Origin: Mycolicibacterium chitae
Lineage (GTDB): Bacteria > Actinomycetota > Actinomycetes > Mycobacteriales > Mycobacteriaceae
NCBI RefSeq assembly: GCF_900637205.1
Contig: NZ_LR134355.1
Coordinates: 4,154,001 to 4,218,000, forward strand
Length of the DNA stretch: 64,000 nt
Direction of reading: 5' to 3'
Both the position numbers and the translations under genes were made by a program. A model generated the notes under the pieces. The model had not been told where the DNA came from. It was given only the letters and a program-made list of their open reading frames with translations, and did not search any database. Numbering within the stretch: position 1 is the stretch's first letter; each line of letters starts with the position of its first letter. Below are positions 1-8,245 of this stretch, piece after piece.

Positions 1-384
1 GACTGCCCGGTCTACGGGACGACCTACGGCGCCCACTGCGCCGACGCCGACCCGTTCAACCCGGTGCCGACCATGCCGCTGGACATCCCGCTGCCCGACT
101 CCGTTGACCTGAAATCGCCGCCGCCGGTGGCGTTCTTCCCCGAAGGTCAGCGCAGCGGCGGCGTTCCCCCGCCGCCAGCCCCCGCACCCGGCCCCGCCCC
201 GGGACCCGGCTTCCCCGCGGAGGCGGCGCCCGCCTCGGCGATCGTCGGCGGCGCGGCCGAATCGCACGCGCTGGGCGTCCTGCAGAACGAGGTGCTGGGC
301 GGCCACGGCGCCGCCGAGCCCCACATCGCCACCGTGGTGATGCTCGGTCCCCTGGTGCGCGGCACGGAGGTACGGGTCGCATGA
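1..384 (+). CDS. mceA: MceA, C-terminal fragment (cut by window edge)
   Basis: The reading frame is open from base 1 to a TGA at 382-384, giving the last 127 residues of a protein whose start lies outside the window. It begins with a Cys-containing stretch (DCPVYGTTYGAHC) typical of the MceA tail. A long Pro/Ala/Gly-rich low-complexity region of about 45 residues follows, then a short conserved-looking end (GPLVRGTEVRVA). MceA is the first of six MlaD-type subunits of an Mce lipid-import complex in the cell envelope. The call rests on its place directly before mceB-F, with an ATGA overlap to mceB. The Mce type (1-8) cannot be told from this fragment. Confidence 0.8.
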   Translation, partial: DCPVYGTTYGAHCADADPFNPVPTMPLDIPLPDSVDLKSPPPVAFFPEGQRSGGVPPPPAPAPGPAPGPGFPAEAAPASAIVGGAAESHALGVLQNEVLGGHGAAEPHIATVVMLGPLVRGTEVRVA

Positions 385-1427
385 AGGTCAGCTGGCAGTC
401 CTGGGCCAAGGTGGGCAGCTTCTGCGCCGCCGGGGTGATGAGCGGCCTGCTCGTGGTCAACACGTTGTCGGTGCCGGTGCGCGGCAACACCACCAATTAC
501 GTGGCGCAGTTCAGCAGCGTCGAGGGCCTCAGCGTCGGTAACCCGGTCACCATGAACGGGATCCGCATCGGGCGCGTCGACTCGATCCGGTTCGCCGACA
601 ACGGGCAGGGCACCAGCCGCGCCGACGTCGGGCTCGAGGTCCGGTCGCGCTACGCGCTGACCACCGACGTCACCGCCGCGGTGCGCTACGGCGACATGCT
701 CGGCGCCCGCTACGTCGCGCTGTCCGATCCGACCGGGACCGTGCAGGAACTGTCCACCGGCGAACCCCGCCAGCTCCTCGCGGCCGGCGGGGTCATCCCC
801 CTGGCCGCCACCAGCCCCGCCGTCGACCTGACCGCGCTGCTCAACGGGTTCAAGCCGCTGTTCGACGCGCTCGAACCCGCACAGGTCAACACCATCACCC
901 GCGGCTTCGCCGAAACCTTCGGCGGCCAAACGCAAACGGTGACCACCCTGCTGGCCCAGATCGCCACCATGACCGCCTCGATGGACCACAACGATCAGAT
1001 CTTCACCACCCTGATCGACAACGTGTCGGCGCTGATGAGCACGGTCAACGCGCGCCAGCCGCAACTCACCGAGATGCTCGGCGGGCTCGAGCGCCTGACC
1101 GCCACGGTCACCGGTCCCAACGGTCAGCTGGAACTGCTGCTCGATCAGGGCAACGCCGTGCTGGCCACGCTCACCAACACCGTCACGCAGTCCAGCGCCG
1201 CCTACGGCGAGGCGCTGACCGATCTCAACGCGATGCTGGGCACCTGGGAACAGAACACCGCCGACTTCGAGGCGCTGGTCGAAAAGCTGCCGCACTTCGC
1301 CGATTCCATCAACCGGGCCAGCAGCTACGGCGGCTTCGTCAGCCTGTACCTCTGCAACTTCACGCTCAAGATCGCCAAGCACGAGGCAAACATCTTCGGC
1401 AGTCGGCATACGGAGGTGTGCCTGTGA
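381..1427 (+). CDS. mceB: MceB family subunit of Mce lipid importer
   Basis: The protein has 348 residues, usual for MceB. An N-terminal hydrophobic segment (about residues 10-28) anchors it, followed by the MlaD/MCE domain (about 35-110, with GLSVGNPVTMNGIRIGRV) and a long helical region (about 140-310) that in this family forms the envelope-spanning needle. The ATG at 381 overlaps the mceA stop (ATGA). It ends at a TGA that overlaps the mceC start region, so the genes are translationally coupled. The role is hydrophobic substrate (fatty acid or sterol) import together with YrbE permeases, which are not in the window. Subunit assignment is from order and length. Confidence 0.9.
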   Translation: MKVSWQSWAKVGSFCAAGVMSGLLVVNTLSVPVRGNTTNYVAQFSSVEGLSVGNPVTMNGIRIGRVDSIRFADNGQGTSRADVGLEVRSRYALTTDVTAAVRYGDMLGARYVALSDPTGTVQELSTGEPRQLLAAGGVIPLAATSPAVDLTALLNGFKPLFDALEPAQVNTITRGFAETFGGQTQTVTTLLAQIATMTASMDHNDQIFTTLIDNVSALMSTVNARQPQLTEMLGGLERLTATVTGPNGQLELLLDQGNAVLATLTNTVTQSSAAYGEALTDLNAMLGTWEQNTADFEALVEKLPHFADSINRASSYGGFVSLYLCNFTLKIAKHEANIFGSRHTEVCL

Positions 1428-2479
1428 TGTTCCTGGTGAAACTCATCGACCTGTTCGTCGGGGCGGTGATGTTCCTGCTCAAGAAGGACCGCGGGCACAA
1501 CCCGACGATCCCGTTCACCCTCGGCGCCATCGGCACCCTCGCGCTGATCGTGCTGATGCTGGTGACCATTGGCCTGCCCCGCGTCGTCTACCAGGCCCGC
1601 ACCGACGCGTTCACCGCGGAGATGGCCAACTCCAGCGGATTGACCAGCGGCGACCCGGTCTACGTCGCCGGGGTGCCGGCCGGGCGGGTGGAACGCGTCA
1701 ACCTCGCCGGCGACCGGGTACGCGTCGACTTCCGGCTCGACGACGGCCAGCCGCTGGGCAACCAGACCACCGCCACCGTGCGGTTGCGCACCGTGCTGGG
1801 CAAGCGGTTCCTCGACGTCACGCCCGCCGGTGTGGTGGATCCGCAGGACGGCAACGTGATTCCGCTGGCGCGCACCACGGTGCCCTACAGCCTCGACGAG
1901 GTCGGGCGCAAGGCCGAGGACGCCGCGGCCGGCCTCGACCGGGAGGCGCTCACCGCTGCGATGCGCACCGTCAACGAGTCCATCCCCACCGACAACACCG
2001 ACCTGAGCGCCGCGCTGGCCGGGATCAGCAGCGCCAGCGCCGTTTTCGCCGACAGCGGCGCGAAGTTCGACGAGCTGCTGCGCATCTCGCGGTCGCTGTC
2101 GGACCTGCTCGTCGAGCAGAACGACACCGTGACCAACACCGCGGCCAACGCCGCACACATCGTCTCGTCGCTGACCGCCCGCCGCGATGCACTCAGCCAG
2201 ATCGTCACCAACCTCGGCGCGCTGCTGCGGGAACTGTCCGCGGTCTACGGCGAAAAGCAGCACGACTTCAGCGAGGTCATCACCAAGCTCACCGGGATCA
2301 CGGCCACGCTGCGCGACAACGCCGAACACATCGACGCCACGCTGCGCAACCTGCCGCCGGCCATGCGCTCGGTCACCAACGCCACCGGCAACGGGAACTG
2401 GGCCGACGTCAACTCGCCGTCGCTGGTGATGCCGGACAACCTGCTGTGTGCCTTGAACATCCAGAGGACGTGCCGATGA
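1424..2479 (+). CDS. mceC: MceC family subunit of Mce lipid importer
   Basis: The chosen GTG at 1424 overlaps the mceB stop and has GGAGG at 1412-1416 upstream. The ATG at 1427, or a GTG at 1418, are alternatives that change only 1-2 residues. The protein has about 351 residues. An unusual basic, amphipathic N-terminus (LIDLFVGAVMFLLKKDRG) precedes the transmembrane segment at about residues 28-48. The MCE domain follows (GLTSGDPVYVAGVPAGRVERV, about 66-145), then a long helical region. It ends in an ATGA overlap with mceD. MceC is the third subunit of the Mce complex; assignment is by order. Confidence 0.88.
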   Translation: MMFLVKLIDLFVGAVMFLLKKDRGHNPTIPFTLGAIGTLALIVLMLVTIGLPRVVYQARTDAFTAEMANSSGLTSGDPVYVAGVPAGRVERVNLAGDRVRVDFRLDDGQPLGNQTTATVRLRTVLGKRFLDVTPAGVVDPQDGNVIPLARTTVPYSLDEVGRKAEDAAAGLDREALTAAMRTVNESIPTDNTDLSAALAGISSASAVFADSGAKFDELLRISRSLSDLLVEQNDTVTNTAANAAHIVSSLTARRDALSQIVTNLGALLRELSAVYGEKQHDFSEVITKLTGITATLRDNAEHIDATLRNLPPAMRSVTNATGNGNWADVNSPSLVMPDNLLCALNIQRTCR

Positions 2480-3588
2480 GTCACCGCAAGCGCGTCGTCG
2501 TGATGGCCGTGGCCGTGCTGGTCTTCCTGGGGGCCGGCGGCTGGTACGTGTTCGGCCGCACCGACAACGCCACCGTCCTGCACGCCGACTTCACCTACGT
2601 CAACGGGATCTACCCCGGCAGCAAGGTCACCGTGCTCGGGGTCCCGGTCGGCCGTGTCACCGAGGTCACGCCGCAGGGCACCACCGTGCGGGTGTCGATG
2701 TCGATGCCGGCCGATGTCGAGCTGCCCGCCGAGGTCGACGCCTACATCATGAGCCCGGCGCTGATCAGCGACCGCAGCGTCGAACTGGGACCCGCCTACG
2801 GCGGCAGCGGGCCGCAATTGGCGCCCGGCCACGTCATCCCGGTCGAACGCACGCATGCGCCGATCACCTTCGACAGCATGCTGGCCAGCCTGACGACGCT
2901 CACCGAGGCGCTGGGCCCCGATCAGGGCGACATGGGTCAACTGTTGGCCCGCGGCGCCGACCAGTGGCGCGGCCAGGGCAAGCAGTTCAACACCGCCATC
3001 CGCAACCTCAGCAGCGCCACCGGTGTGGTCGGCGCCCGCGCCGAGGACATCGACACCGTCGTCGAGAACCTCGACACCATGCTGACCGCGTTCAACCAGC
3101 GGCAGGTATCGCTGAACAACCTGGTGAGCTCCCTTGGTCTGCTCGGGGATTCGTGGGCCGAGGCGAACGTCGACATCACCGGCCCGATGAAGGACCTCAA
3201 GACCGTGCTGGACCAAGTGAACACCGTGGTGCACAAGCACTCCGACGACATGGGCGCCATCTCGACGAACCTCAACGTCGTCGGTGACATCCTCACCGGA
3301 CGCCAGCCCGAACTCGCCGAGTTCATGGATCTGCTCCCGCTGATGATGCAGAACCTGTCGGGCACCATCGGCCCCGACCGCCGCGGCCGCATCCGGCTCA
3401 ACGTGTCCTCGGCGCTGCTCCAGTTCGCCGATGCGCACAACTTCTGTGAACGCCACCAGTGGGAGATCTGCTCGGGGGTCGGCATCGTCAACCCGCTGTC
3501 CTTCCCCATCAGCCGGTCCGATCCGCTCGGCATCGTCAGCGCCGTCACCGGCGTCATCCCGCCGCCGAATCCGGAGCACCCCAGATGA
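2476..3588 (+). CDS. mceD: MceD family subunit of Mce lipid importer
   Basis: The ATG at 2476 is chosen because it overlaps the mceC stop (ATGA) and follows an AGAGGA at 2463-2468; the open frame extends further upstream but inside mceC. The protein has 370 residues. One N-terminal transmembrane helix (about 6-27) is followed by the MCE domain (GIYPGSKVTVLGVPVGRV) and a helical region. The C-terminal section has two Cys (FCERHQWEIC) and a Pro-rich end, as usual for MceD. It overlaps mceE by 4 nt. Confidence 0.88.
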   Translation: MSHRKRVVVMAVAVLVFLGAGGWYVFGRTDNATVLHADFTYVNGIYPGSKVTVLGVPVGRVTEVTPQGTTVRVSMSMPADVELPAEVDAYIMSPALISDRSVELGPAYGGSGPQLAPGHVIPVERTHAPITFDSMLASLTTLTEALGPDQGDMGQLLARGADQWRGQGKQFNTAIRNLSSATGVVGARAEDIDTVVENLDTMLTAFNQRQVSLNNLVSSLGLLGDSWAEANVDITGPMKDLKTVLDQVNTVVHKHSDDMGAISTNLNVVGDILTGRQPELAEFMDLLPLMMQNLSGTIGPDRRGRIRLNVSSALLQFADAHNFCERHQWEICSGVGIVNPLSFPISRSDPLGIVSAVTGVIPPPNPEHPR

Positions 3589-4652
3589 GTCGCCTACCCA
3601 AACCCGCGAGCACCACGGCCGCGATGCTCGGCATCGCCGCGCTCAGCGGTGTGGCCCTGTGGGCCGGATCCGACATCGGCATCCAGGATCTGCCGCTGGG
3701 CCGCAGCGCGCCCGGGCAGGCGATGTCGGTCACCGTCATCCTGCCCACGGCCGACGGCATCGCCATCGGCGCCGACGTCCGCGACGGCCAGAAGGTGGTC
3801 GGGCGGGTCAGCAAGCTGAACCTGGCCGCCTCCGGGGCCTCGGTGGAACTGAGCGTGCGCGCCGACGCCAACCTGCCGACGAACACCATCGCCAGCGTGG
3901 AACTGCCGTCGGCCCTGGGCAATCCGTTCGTCCGGCTGGCCGCCCCGGCGCAACCGGCGGGCCGGGTGCTGCGCGACGGCGACGTCATCCCGCCCACCCA
4001 GACCGAGTTGGGCCCGCAGATCGAGACGGCGCTCGCGACCTTCGGCGCCCTGATGTCGCGCAGTGGCGTCGACCAGTTGACCACCATCGTCAACGAACTC
4101 GATCAGGCGTTCGGTGGCCGATCGGAAAAGATCCGCGGCCTCATCGACGCCATGTCGGTGCTCACCGCCAAAACCCAGGAACATCAGGGCGATTTCGACG
4201 AGGCACTGCGGCTGGCCGCCGACATCAGCGCCCAGTTCGAACGCGAACAGCACACCGTCGGCGCGTATCTGGATTCGCTGCCGCGGGTGGTCGCGATGCT
4301 CGACGTCCAGCGGGCCAAGCTCGAGACGTTATTCGCCTCGACCACCGCGCTGGCGGCCACCGCCAATGACGCCTTCGCCCACGCCGATACCGCGGCCCTG
4401 GTCCAGGACGCCGGCACCGTGGTGTCCGCCCTGAGCAGCTACAACGACCGGCTCACCGACACCCTGACCACCATGAACACCTTCCTCGACCGGTTCGGCG
4501 AGTCCGTGCACGGCGACTATCTGATGTTCGATGGCGCGCTGGACATCCCGGGCACCATCGACAAGCTGCTCACCGGCGGCCTGATCGTCAACGGCATCCC
4601 GATCACCGGCCAGGAAGCGCTCGACGGTTTTCTCTCCGGGGGGCTGCATTGA
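3585..4652 (+). CDS. mceE: MceE family subunit, lipobox cysteine absent
   Basis: The ATG at 3585 forms an ATGA overlap with mceD, giving 355 residues. The region SDIGIQDLPLG followed by an MCE domain is the MceE pattern. MceE proteins are normally lipoproteins with a lipobox Cys just before this region. Here the matching stretch reads ALSGVALWAGSDIG: Ser (TCC) stands where Cys would be, and the whole protein contains no cysteine. The N-terminal hydrophobic segment (about 13-29) could therefore only act as an uncleaved anchor or a signal-peptidase-I signal. The rest is helical, of normal length. A TTGA overlap joins it to mceF. Family is certain, exact membrane attachment is inferred. Confidence 0.87.
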   Translation: MSRLPKPASTTAAMLGIAALSGVALWAGSDIGIQDLPLGRSAPGQAMSVTVILPTADGIAIGADVRDGQKVVGRVSKLNLAASGASVELSVRADANLPTNTIASVELPSALGNPFVRLAAPAQPAGRVLRDGDVIPPTQTELGPQIETALATFGALMSRSGVDQLTTIVNELDQAFGGRSEKIRGLIDAMSVLTAKTQEHQGDFDEALRLAADISAQFEREQHTVGAYLDSLPRVVAMLDVQRAKLETLFASTTALAATANDAFAHADTAALVQDAGTVVSALSSYNDRLTDTLTTMNTFLDRFGESVHGDYLMFDGALDIPGTIDKLLTGGLIVNGIPITGQEALDGFLSGGLH

Positions 4653-5863
4653 CCCGTCTCGTCTTGGTCCAGGTGGCCATCTTCGCCGCGATCAGCGCGA
4701 TCGTGGTGCCGTTCAGCATCCGTTACGTAGTGGGCGCACAGGGGTTTCAGACCCCGATGACGCTGCACGCCACCATGACCGACGGCTTCGGTCTGACCAA
4801 GGGCACCAGCGTCACCGTCCGCGGCGTCGAGGTCGGGACGGTCGCCGACGTCGGCCTGGCCCCCGAGGGCGGCGCCCGGGTCCGGCTGTCGGTCGATCCG
4901 GACACTCGCATCCCGCGCGACTCGATCATGACGGTCGGCATGGGCACCGCCGCCGGCATCCAAAGCGTCGACATCTTCCCGCAATCCGCCGGCGCCCCGT
5001 TCCTCGAGTCCGGGGACACCATCGCGGCCCCGGCCGACCGTCAGCCCGTGCAGATGGACCGCGTCATGCAGGACGCCGGCCGGTTGGTCAAGGGCATCGA
5101 CGCGCAGGCCGTCGGCGACGTCGCCACCGAATTGTCGGACTCCTTCACCGGACTGGGTCCCAGCCTGGCTTCGCTGATCGACAGCGCCGCCGTCATCTCC
5201 GAGGGCCTGCACGAGCGCACCGAGCAGTTGCAGCCGCTGATCGAGGGCACCGCCCGGCTGGTGACCACCATGGCCGCCCAACAGCACAGCTTCGTGCGCG
5301 GCATGAATGCCAGCGCGCAGTTCGCGACCCAACTCGACGACAGCGGACCGGTTTTCCTGCACCTGACCGATCACTCGCCGGCCGCGCTGGCCTCGGTGCG
5401 GCAGGTGCTGGACACCTACCGCGACAGCTTCGGCGCGACGCTGGCCAACCTCGCCACCGTCACCCCGATCGTCGGCGACCGCACCGCATCGCTGGAGACC
5501 GGTCTGACGGCGATACCGCAGGGTCTCTACGACCTTTCGTCGATCGTCAAGGGCGATCGCGCGGACTTCGCGCTGATCGCCACCCAGGGGCCAGTGTGCG
5601 TGCACGACGTCGACCGGCGCACCATCGGGGACGTCACCCCGGTGGAGCCCAACCTGGTCCGGTACTGCCCGCCGTCGCCGGATATGCAGATGCGCGGGGC
5701 GGCCAACGCGCCGCGGCCCAACGACCTGGGCATGCAGAACTCGCAGATCCCCGGCGGCGTGGTCGGCCCACCCGTCGTGCGCGATCCGATCAAGATCCCG
5801 ACCCTGGCCGAACTCGTCTACAAGTGGCGAATGATTCTGCGGAACAACGATGTCCCGAGATGA
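4649..5863 (+). CDS. mceF: MceF family subunit of Mce lipid importer
   Basis: The start is a TTG at 4649 overlapping the mceE stop (TTGA); 404 residues. It has an N-terminal transmembrane segment (residues 4-24), an MCE domain (GLTKGTSVTVRGVEVG, about 45-120), a long helical region and a C-terminal tail with two Cys (VCVHD...RYCPP). This is the last of the six MlaD-type subunits and ends within the beginning of the next gene. It contributes to the hydrophobic tunnel of the complex. Confidence 0.9.
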   Translation: MTRLVLVQVAIFAAISAIVVPFSIRYVVGAQGFQTPMTLHATMTDGFGLTKGTSVTVRGVEVGTVADVGLAPEGGARVRLSVDPDTRIPRDSIMTVGMGTAAGIQSVDIFPQSAGAPFLESGDTIAAPADRQPVQMDRVMQDAGRLVKGIDAQAVGDVATELSDSFTGLGPSLASLIDSAAVISEGLHERTEQLQPLIEGTARLVTTMAAQQHSFVRGMNASAQFATQLDDSGPVFLHLTDHSPAALASVRQVLDTYRDSFGATLANLATVTPIVGDRTASLETGLTAIPQGLYDLSSIVKGDRADFALIATQGPVCVHDVDRRTIGDVTPVEPNLVRYCPPSPDMQMRGAANAPRPNDLGMQNSQIPGGVVGPPVVRDPIKIPTLAELVYKWRMILRNNDVPR

Positions 5864-6443
5864 CGTGACCGACCCGGAGGACCCCGAAGTGTCAACCACC
5901 CAGACCGTCGACGACGAGACCAACCTCGACGTGGCGCCCGCGGCGCCCGAACCGGCGCCGGTCGCATCGCGCTCCTGGCTGCGGCGCGCCGTGGTGCCGG
6001 TGCTGCTGGCGGCCGTGCTCGCCCTCGGCGGGGCGCTCGGGTACACGCTGTACCAGCAGAGCGAGCTGCACCGCTGGCAGCAGCAGGCCGTCTCGACCGC
6101 GCGCGACTACCTGGTGGCGATGGCCTCGTTCGACTACCAGGATCTGGACGCCAACAAGGGCGCCATCACCGCCGACTCCACACCCGAGTTCGCGCAGAAG
6201 TACGACGAGATGGTCGCCGCCCTGCGCGACATCGTGGTGACCAGCAAGGGTGTGGCCGCCGCGACCGCCGAGCACGTGGCCGTCGAACGCCTCGACGACG
6301 AGTCGGCGACCGTGATCGGCTTCGTCGACCAACAGGTCACCAATGTGACTGCCCCCGAGGGCAACACGCAGCGTTACCGGATGCTGGTCGAGCTGGTGCG
6401 CGACGGCGACCGCTGGATCGTCAACGACGTCAAGACCCTGTAA
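5850..6443 (+). CDS. Mce-associated membrane protein (Mas/Mam type)
   Basis: The longest frame (ATG 5850) gives 197 residues and overlaps mceF. An in-frame GTG at 5889 has a better site (GGAGG at 5876-5880, 8-nt spacing) and may be the true start, giving 184 residues. An acidic, Pro/Ala-rich cytoplasmic segment is followed by one transmembrane helix (about 46-68) and a periplasmic domain that begins ARDYLVAMASFDYQ and ends in a conserved-looking DGDRWIVNDVKTL. This layout is that of the Mce-associated proteins that stabilise Mce complexes. Only one is present, whereas many mce operons have two or more. Confidence 0.85.
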   Translation: MSRDDVTDPEDPEVSTTQTVDDETNLDVAPAAPEPAPVASRSWLRRAVVPVLLAAVLALGGALGYTLYQQSELHRWQQQAVSTARDYLVAMASFDYQDLDANKGAITADSTPEFAQKYDEMVAALRDIVVTSKGVAAATAEHVAVERLDDESATVIGFVDQQVTNVTAPEGNTQRYRMLVELVRDGDRWIVNDVKTL

Positions 6444-6462
6444 TCGGACAAAGGAGATCGCG

Positions 6463-7365
6463 ATGCCAGCGCAGTACGTGCAGACCGAGACAGAACCGGT
6501 GTTGACCACCGAGCAGACGCGAATCCAGATCACCCAGCGCACCCCGCGCTGGAACAAGAAGCAGGTCGATCTCACCGACGCCCTGGACTTCTGGTCGGCG
6601 GCCGCGTCGGCGGCCAACGTGATCATGCAGCTGAGCTGGCCCGAGGTCGGATACGGGGTCGCGGAGAGCCGCGTCGAATCCGGCTCCCTCATGCATCATC
6701 CGTGGAAGCGGTTGCGCACCACCGCGCAATATCTGGCGGTGGCGATCCTCGGGACCGAGGAGGAGCGCAACGCCTACCGGGACGCGGTCAACGTCGCGCA
6801 TCGGCAGGTCCGCTCGACCGCAGACAGCCCGGTCAAGTACAACGCCTTCAACCGCGAGCTCCAATTGTGGGTCGCCGCTTGCCTGTTCATTTTCTACGAA
6901 GACACCCATCAGTTGATCCACGGGGCCATGGACGAGGAGCAAGCGGAGAACTTCTACCAGAGCGCCATGACCATCGGCACCACCCTGCAGGTGCTCGAGG
7001 ACATGTGGCCGGCCACCCGCAAGGATTTCGACGTGTACTGGAACACCTCGTGCGAGCGCATCCAGATCGACGACTTCGTACGCGACTTCCTCAACGAACT
7101 CGTCGCCCTGAAGATGATCAACGTGGTGCCGCGGATGATCCTGGCCCCGCTGCTGCGGTTCCTGACCATCGGATTCTTGGCGCCGGTCTTCCGCGAGCCG
7201 ATGGGCTGGGAGTGGACCGAGACCGACCGTCGGCGCTTCGAGCACCTGTTCCTGTTCGTGTCGTTCGTCAACCGGTTCATCCCGCGGTTCATCCGGACCT
7301 ACAACTACACCGTGCTGATGAAGGACCTGCGCCGACGTATCCGCCGGCAAAAGTCCATTCTGTAG
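6463..7365 (+). CDS. MpaB/rubber-oxygenase family protein (DUF2236), copy 1
   Basis: The ATG at 6463 has a strong site (AAAGGAG, about 7 nt away); 300 residues, all-helical in character, no signal peptide. The stretches LQLWVAACLFIFYEDTHQLI and the C-terminal PRFIRTYNYTVLMKDLRRR fit the ER-bound oxygenase MpaB / latex-clearing protein family (PF09995), whose known members are heme-dependent and cleave prenyl or isoprenoid chains. It begins 19 nt after the Mce-associated gene and is probably cotranscribed with the mce operon. The substrate is unknown; an imported isoprenoid or sterol side chain is only an inference. Confidence 0.75.
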   Translation: MPAQYVQTETEPVLTTEQTRIQITQRTPRWNKKQVDLTDALDFWSAAASAANVIMQLSWPEVGYGVAESRVESGSLMHHPWKRLRTTAQYLAVAILGTEEERNAYRDAVNVAHRQVRSTADSPVKYNAFNRELQLWVAACLFIFYEDTHQLIHGAMDEEQAENFYQSAMTIGTTLQVLEDMWPATRKDFDVYWNTSCERIQIDDFVRDFLNELVALKMINVVPRMILAPLLRFLTIGFLAPVFREPMGWEWTETDRRRFEHLFLFVSFVNRFIPRFIRTYNYTVLMKDLRRRIRRQKSIL

Positions 7366-7380
7366 CCCAACAACATTCAG

Positions 7381-7441
7381 CGCGAGCGGGCGCGTCCCCG
7401 GGCGACACGCCGAGTGATTTACGGGTTTTGCGCACGCTCAC
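7381..7441 (-). repeat. 61-bp palindromic intergenic element, copy 1 (inverted)
   Basis: Read on the minus strand it has the same 61-bp length and plan as the copies at 9834, 27903 and 8162: a start like GCGAGCGTGCGC, a conserved core GGCGTGTCGCCCGGGGAC and an end like GCGC..GCTCGCG. The two ends are roughly inverted repeats. It fills most of the gap between the two MpaB genes and stops 3 nt before the AGGAG site of the second. Confidence 0.85.
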
Positions 7442-7456
7442 GATAGGAGTGTCGCC

Positions 7457-8233
7457 GTGACGGACCATTTGCTGCACCGCTACGCCGGCGATCGACGGTT
7501 CCTGTTCATGCTCCCCCGCGCCGTCTGCCTGCAGTTGTTACACCCGGCCATCGCCACCGGTATCTGGGAGCACGCCCTGCTGCGCGAACGGATCTGGCAG
7601 CACAAGAAGCGCACCGTGACCATGGCCGTCGACATCGCCTACACCGACTCCGACATGCGCCCGGTCATCCGGTTCGGCCACGAACACGTCAAGGGCCACA
7701 CCCCGGGCGGGAGCAAGTACCACGCCCTGGACCCCGAACTCTTCCACTTCCAGCACGCGACCTACGTGGAAAGCCTTGTCGCGATGGTGAACACGTTCGT
7801 CCAGCCGCTGGATGACGACGAGCATGAGCGGCTCTATCAGCAGTGCTGCGACTGGTATCGGAAGTACGGGATCTCGGCGCGGCCAATGCCGCCGGACTGG
7901 CCGTCGTTCCGTGATAACTTCGAAAGCTACTGCCGCACCGAGCTATCCGCCGGCGAGCACTTCGAACGTTTCCGCGACGAGATCTTCGCGCCCTCGGACT
8001 GGTGGCCGTCCCGGGTGCCCCGCGCCGCGATCCGCGCGATGCAGCACGAGGCGGCCATCGATCTGACCGGCGTGCATCCGGGCGCACGGGATCGACGGGC
8101 GCTGCGTACGTTCGCGGGATTGTGTCGCGTGGGGGCGACGATCCCGGCCCTGCGAGCGCCGGCGAAGGTGCGCAAAGTACGCGAAACCGTCGGCGTGTCG
8201 GCCGGGGGCGCGCACGGTCGCGCTATGGAATAG
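7457..8233 (+). CDS. MpaB/rubber-oxygenase family protein (DUF2236), copy 2
   Basis: A GTG at 7457 with AGGAG at 7445-7449 gives 258 residues. Family features are the early LLHPAIATGIWEH, GHEHVKGHTPGGSKYHALDPE, FHFQHATYVES and WYRKYGIS. The last two have close counterparts (WAHATFVEQ, WYRRYGVS) in the third MpaB gene at 51706. Predicted role: heme-dependent oxygenase of unknown substrate. The gene is bracketed by two inverted copies of a 61-bp repeat, and its last about 20 codons (AKVRKVRETVGVSAGGAHG) are written by the downstream copy, so its C-terminus is probably not part of the original fold. It ends 12 nt from menG, convergent. Confidence 0.75.
   Translation: MTDHLLHRYAGDRRFLFMLPRAVCLQLLHPAIATGIWEHALLRERIWQHKKRTVTMAVDIAYTDSDMRPVIRFGHEHVKGHTPGGSKYHALDPELFHFQHATYVESLVAMVNTFVQPLDDDEHERLYQQCCDWYRKYGISARPMPPDWPSFRDNFESYCRTELSAGEHFERFRDEIFAPSDWWPSRVPRAAIRAMQHEAAIDLTGVHPGARDRRALRTFAGLCRVGATIPALRAPAKVRKVRETVGVSAGGAHGRAME
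8162..8222 (+). repeat. 61-bp palindromic element, copy 4, inside a coding region
   Basis: This aligns without gaps over 61 bp to the copy at 9834 (about 42 of 61 identical by eye, including GGCGTGTCG and CCGGGG in the core and both ends). It lies within the 3' end of the second MpaB gene and is read through as protein. It is the most diverged copy. Confidence 0.7.
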
Positions 8234-8245
8234 GACGGGGCAGGA

